Both the position numbers and the translations under genes were made by a program. Shown here piece by piece: positions 5,935-7,564 of a stretch of DNA of 7,564 nucleotides. How positions within the stretch are numbered: the stretch's first letter is position 1; each line of letters starts with the position of its first letter. The notes under the pieces are model-generated. The model did no database searches and was not told the DNA's origin. It saw nothing but the letters and a program-made list of their open reading frames with translations. The DNA comes from SIG603 sp964370115. Lineage in GTDB: Bacteria > Bacillota > Clostridia > Oscillospirales > Acutalibacteraceae. The stretch spans positions 1 through 7,564 of the forward strand of contig CAYJIA010000073.1 in the NCBI GenBank assembly GCA_964370115.1. Direction: 5' to 3'.

Positions 5935-7446
5935 ATGAAAAAACCATTAGTATTAATGATACTTGACGGCTATGGCATAGCCTCTCAAGAAGGGAATGCT
6001 ATATATGCTGCAAACACACCTAATCTTGATAAAATAATGGAAACTTGCGACAAAACTGAAATTGGCGCATCGGGTATGGACGTTGGACTTCCAGATGGTC
6101 AAATGGGTAACAGCGAAGTTGGTCATACAAATATCGGTGCAGGTAGAATAGTTTATCAAGAGCTTACAAGAATTACAAAGTCTATAAAAGACGGCGATTT
6201 CTTCCAAAATGCTGCACTTGTAAAGGCTATTGACAATGCAAAAGATAAAGGCACAGCGCTTCACATTATGGGTCTTTTATCAGACGGTGGCGTTCACAGC
6301 CACAACACTCACCTATACGGTATTTTAGAGCTTGCTAAGAAAAAAGGTTTGAGCGAAGTTTACGTTCACGCTTTCCTAGACGGCAGAGACGTGCCTCCAT
6401 CAAGCGGTAAAGATTTTGTAGCCGAACTTGCTAAAAAATGCGAAGAAATTGGCGTCGGCAAAATCGCAACCGTAATGGGCAGATATTACTCAATGGACAG
6501 AGACAACCGTTGGGAGCGTGTTGAAAAAGGTTACAATGCGATGACTATAAACGAGGGCGAAACTTCTGATTGCCCAGTAGATGCCGTTGCTAAATCATAT
6601 GAGACAGGCGTAACAGACGAGTTTGTACTTCCTACTGTCACAAAAGACGCTAAAAAAATGCAAGACGGCGACTCAGTTATATTCTTCAACTTTAGACCTG
6701 ACAGAGCGCGTGAAATTACAAGAGCGTTTGTAGATGGTGATTTTGACGGCTTTAAAAGAGATAAACTTGATTTATTCTTTGTGTGCATGACTCAGTACGA
6801 TGCAACTATGCCAAATGTTGAGGTAGCGTTTAAACCTCAAACTTTGGAAAATACTTTTGGTGAGTATATTTCATCAAAAGGATTGACTCAACTTAGAATT
6901 GCAGAAACAGAAAAATATGCCCACGTAACTTTCTTCTTTAACGGCGGTGTTGAAAAACAATACGCAGGCGAAGACAGAGTGCTTGTAAAATCTCCAAGTG
7001 TAGCAACTTATGACTTACAACCAGAGATGAGTGCATATGAAGTAGCAGATAAAATGGTTGAAGCTGTAAAAAGCGGAAAATATGACAATATTATTTTAAA
7101 CTTTGCAAACTGCGACATGGTAGGACATACAGGCATATTCAAAGCGGCTGTAGAAGCTGTAGAAGCTGTGGACTCTTGTGTAGGTAAAGTTTGTGAAGCT
7201 GTAGAAGAAATGGGTGGCATAGTGCTACTTACTGCTGACCACGGAAACGCAGATAAAATGTATGAAGCAGACGGCGTAAGCCCATTTACAGCACATACAA
7301 CAAATCCTGTACCATTTGTGGTTATAGGCAAAAAGTGTAGCCTAAGAGAAGGCGGAACCCTAGCGGATATCGCCCCAACAATGCTAAAGCTACTAGGTCT
7401 AGAGCAACCGGCTGAAATGACAGGAAAAAGCATAATAGTTGAATAA
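5935..7446 (+). CDS. gpmI: 2,3-bisphosphoglycerate-independent phosphoglycerate mutase
   Basis: Converts 3-phosphoglycerate to 2-phosphoglycerate through a phosphoserine intermediate, using two Mn2+ ions and no bisphosphoglycerate cofactor. It belongs to the alkaline phosphatase superfamily. The 503-residue protein is complete: metal ligand Asp11 (LDGYG), nucleophile Ser60 in MGNSEVGHTNIGAGR (57-71), GVHSH (119-123), DGRDVPP (149-155), GRYYSMDRD (182-190), FRPDRARE (253-260), ETEKYAHVTFFFNGG (324-338, with Lys327), Asp394 and His398 in CDMVGHTG, Asp435-His436 in TADHGN, and His454 in TAHTTNPVP. Together these complete both metal sites. AAGGAG (5920-5925) lies nine bases before the ATG. It is the last gene of the operon; a strong terminator begins four bases after its stop codon. 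eno, often next in related operons, does not follow within this window. Confidence 0.98.
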   Translation: MKKPLVLMILDGYGIASQEGNAIYAANTPNLDKIMETCDKTEIGASGMDVGLPDGQMGNSEVGHTNIGAGRIVYQELTRITKSIKDGDFFQNAALVKAIDNAKDKGTALHIMGLLSDGGVHSHNTHLYGILELAKKKGLSEVYVHAFLDGRDVPPSSGKDFVAELAKKCEEIGVGKIATVMGRYYSMDRDNRWERVEKGYNAMTINEGETSDCPVDAVAKSYETGVTDEFVLPTVTKDAKKMQDGDSVIFFNFRPDRAREITRAFVDGDFDGFKRDKLDLFFVCMTQYDATMPNVEVAFKPQTLENTFGEYISSKGLTQLRIAETEKYAHVTFFFNGGVEKQYAGEDRVLVKSPSVATYDLQPEMSAYEVADKMVEAVKSGKYDNIILNFANCDMVGHTGIFKAAVEAVEAVDSCVGKVCEAVEEMGGIVLLTADHGNADKMYEADGVSPFTAHTTNPVPFVVIGKKCSLREGGTLADIAPTMLKLLGLEQPAEMTGKSIIVE

Positions 7447-7450
7447 GATT

Positions 7451-7479
7451 AAAAAAACACCCGTGAGGGTGTTTTTTTT
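7451..7479 (+). terminator. Rho-independent terminator of the glycolytic operon
   Basis: A 12-bp stem: seven A plus CACCC (7451-7462) pairs with GGGTG plus seven T (7467-7478), around a GTGA loop of the GNRA type. A run of eight T (7472-7479) completes a textbook intrinsic terminator. The A/T-run symmetry means it could also stop transcription from the right. Confidence 0.93.
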
Positions 7480-7533
7480 AGTGAAGAGTGAAAAGTGAAG
7501 AGTTGAGAGTTGAGAATTGAGAATTGAGAATTG
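7480..7533 (+). repeat. Heptamer tandem repeat array 3
   Basis: Seven full 7-bp units plus a 5-base partial unit: three AGTGAA(G/A), two AGTTGAG, two AATTGAG, then AATTG. All fit A-R-T-K-R-A-N, and similar units are clustered, as expected from stepwise duplication. It begins directly after the T-run of the gpmI terminator and leads into the hairpin at 7539-7556. Frequent stop codons make coding unlikely. Confidence 0.85.
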
Positions 7534-7538
7534 TAGCG

Positions 7539-7556
7539 AAAATCCTTCGGATTTTT
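7539..7556 (+). repeat. Tail hairpin of heptamer array 3
   Basis: AAAATCC (7539-7545) pairs with GGATTTT (7549-7555) around a TTC loop, followed by two more T. The hairpin and the ten bases before it nearly match the minus-strand sequence at 1-29, differing by a few substitutions and one A. It could act as a secondary terminator, but the shared flanking bases favour a repeat-element component. Confidence 0.7.
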
Positions 7557-7564
7557 TAATTAAA

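Noticed and set aside
7147..7173. Tandem 9-bp repeat in gpmI giving AVE-AVE-AVD as an insertion
   Set aside because: The AAVEAVEAVD stretch matches the length of the equivalent helix in other independent mutases as I recall it (AAVKAVEALD type), so it is normal coding sequence and not an expansion.
7008..7433. 141-codon open frame on the minus strand within gpmI
   Set aside because: It lies wholly opposite conserved gpmI motifs, its translation is rich in Ser/Thr/Pro as expected for an antisense shadow, and no ribosome site or promoter is apparent.
7480..7533. Heptamer array as a CRISPR or coding repeat
   Set aside because: Units are 7 bp with no spacers, and all frames meet stop codons quickly, so neither CRISPR nor a repeat protein fits.

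Overview
The window looks like chromosomal DNA from a low-GC Gram-positive bacterium, most likely an uncultured or draft-genome member of the Clostridia. The reasons are AT-rich intergenic DNA, strong AGGAGG-like ribosome sites, consensus -35/-10 boxes, the gene order pgk-tpiA-gpmI, a TrmL-type methyltransferase started with TTG, and a small membrane protein of a type common in clostridial genomes. A run of exactly 100 N (2711-2810) marks a scaffold gap, so this is draft assembly, possibly from a metagenome.

Layout. Positions 1-58 hold a hairpin and a heptamer repeat array that form the 3' flank of a leftward gene for a small-conductance mechanosensitive channel (56-871). A 166-bp divergent promoter region follows. 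Next is a rightward gene for a large protein (1038-2710, cut by the gap) with a basic N-terminal region, a very acidic linker and eight MORN-like repeats on a 24-residue period. After the gap, a convergent intergenic region contains a second heptamer array folded into a long inverted repeat. It faces a leftward 63-residue membrane-anchored protein gene (2901-3092). Then come rightward trmL (3204-3719), a well-formed promoter, and the lower-glycolysis operon pgk (3863-5074), tpiA (5145-5915) and gpmI (5935-7446). The operon ends in a strong intrinsic terminator, followed by a third heptamer array and the same tail hairpin seen at position 1.

Function. pgk, tpiA and gpmI encode three enzymes of the glycolytic trunk (triose phosphate interconversion, 1,3-bisphosphoglycerate to 3-phosphoglycerate, 3- to 2-phosphoglycerate) and are probably co-transcribed. 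gap and eno are not in the window. The channel, the MORN protein, the small membrane protein and TrmL have no evident pathway link to them.

The least ordinary signal is not a gene. It is a dispersed element made of degenerate 7-bp tandem units (every forward unit fits A-R-T-K-R-A-N). In two of three copies the array ends with a conserved tail and an AAAATCC/GGATTTT hairpin. The copies lie in the 3' flanks of genes with the same polarity as the upstream gene, and they coincide with both window ends and with the assembly gap. I cannot name a described family for it. The MORN protein is the most unusual protein, but its function cannot be read from sequence.
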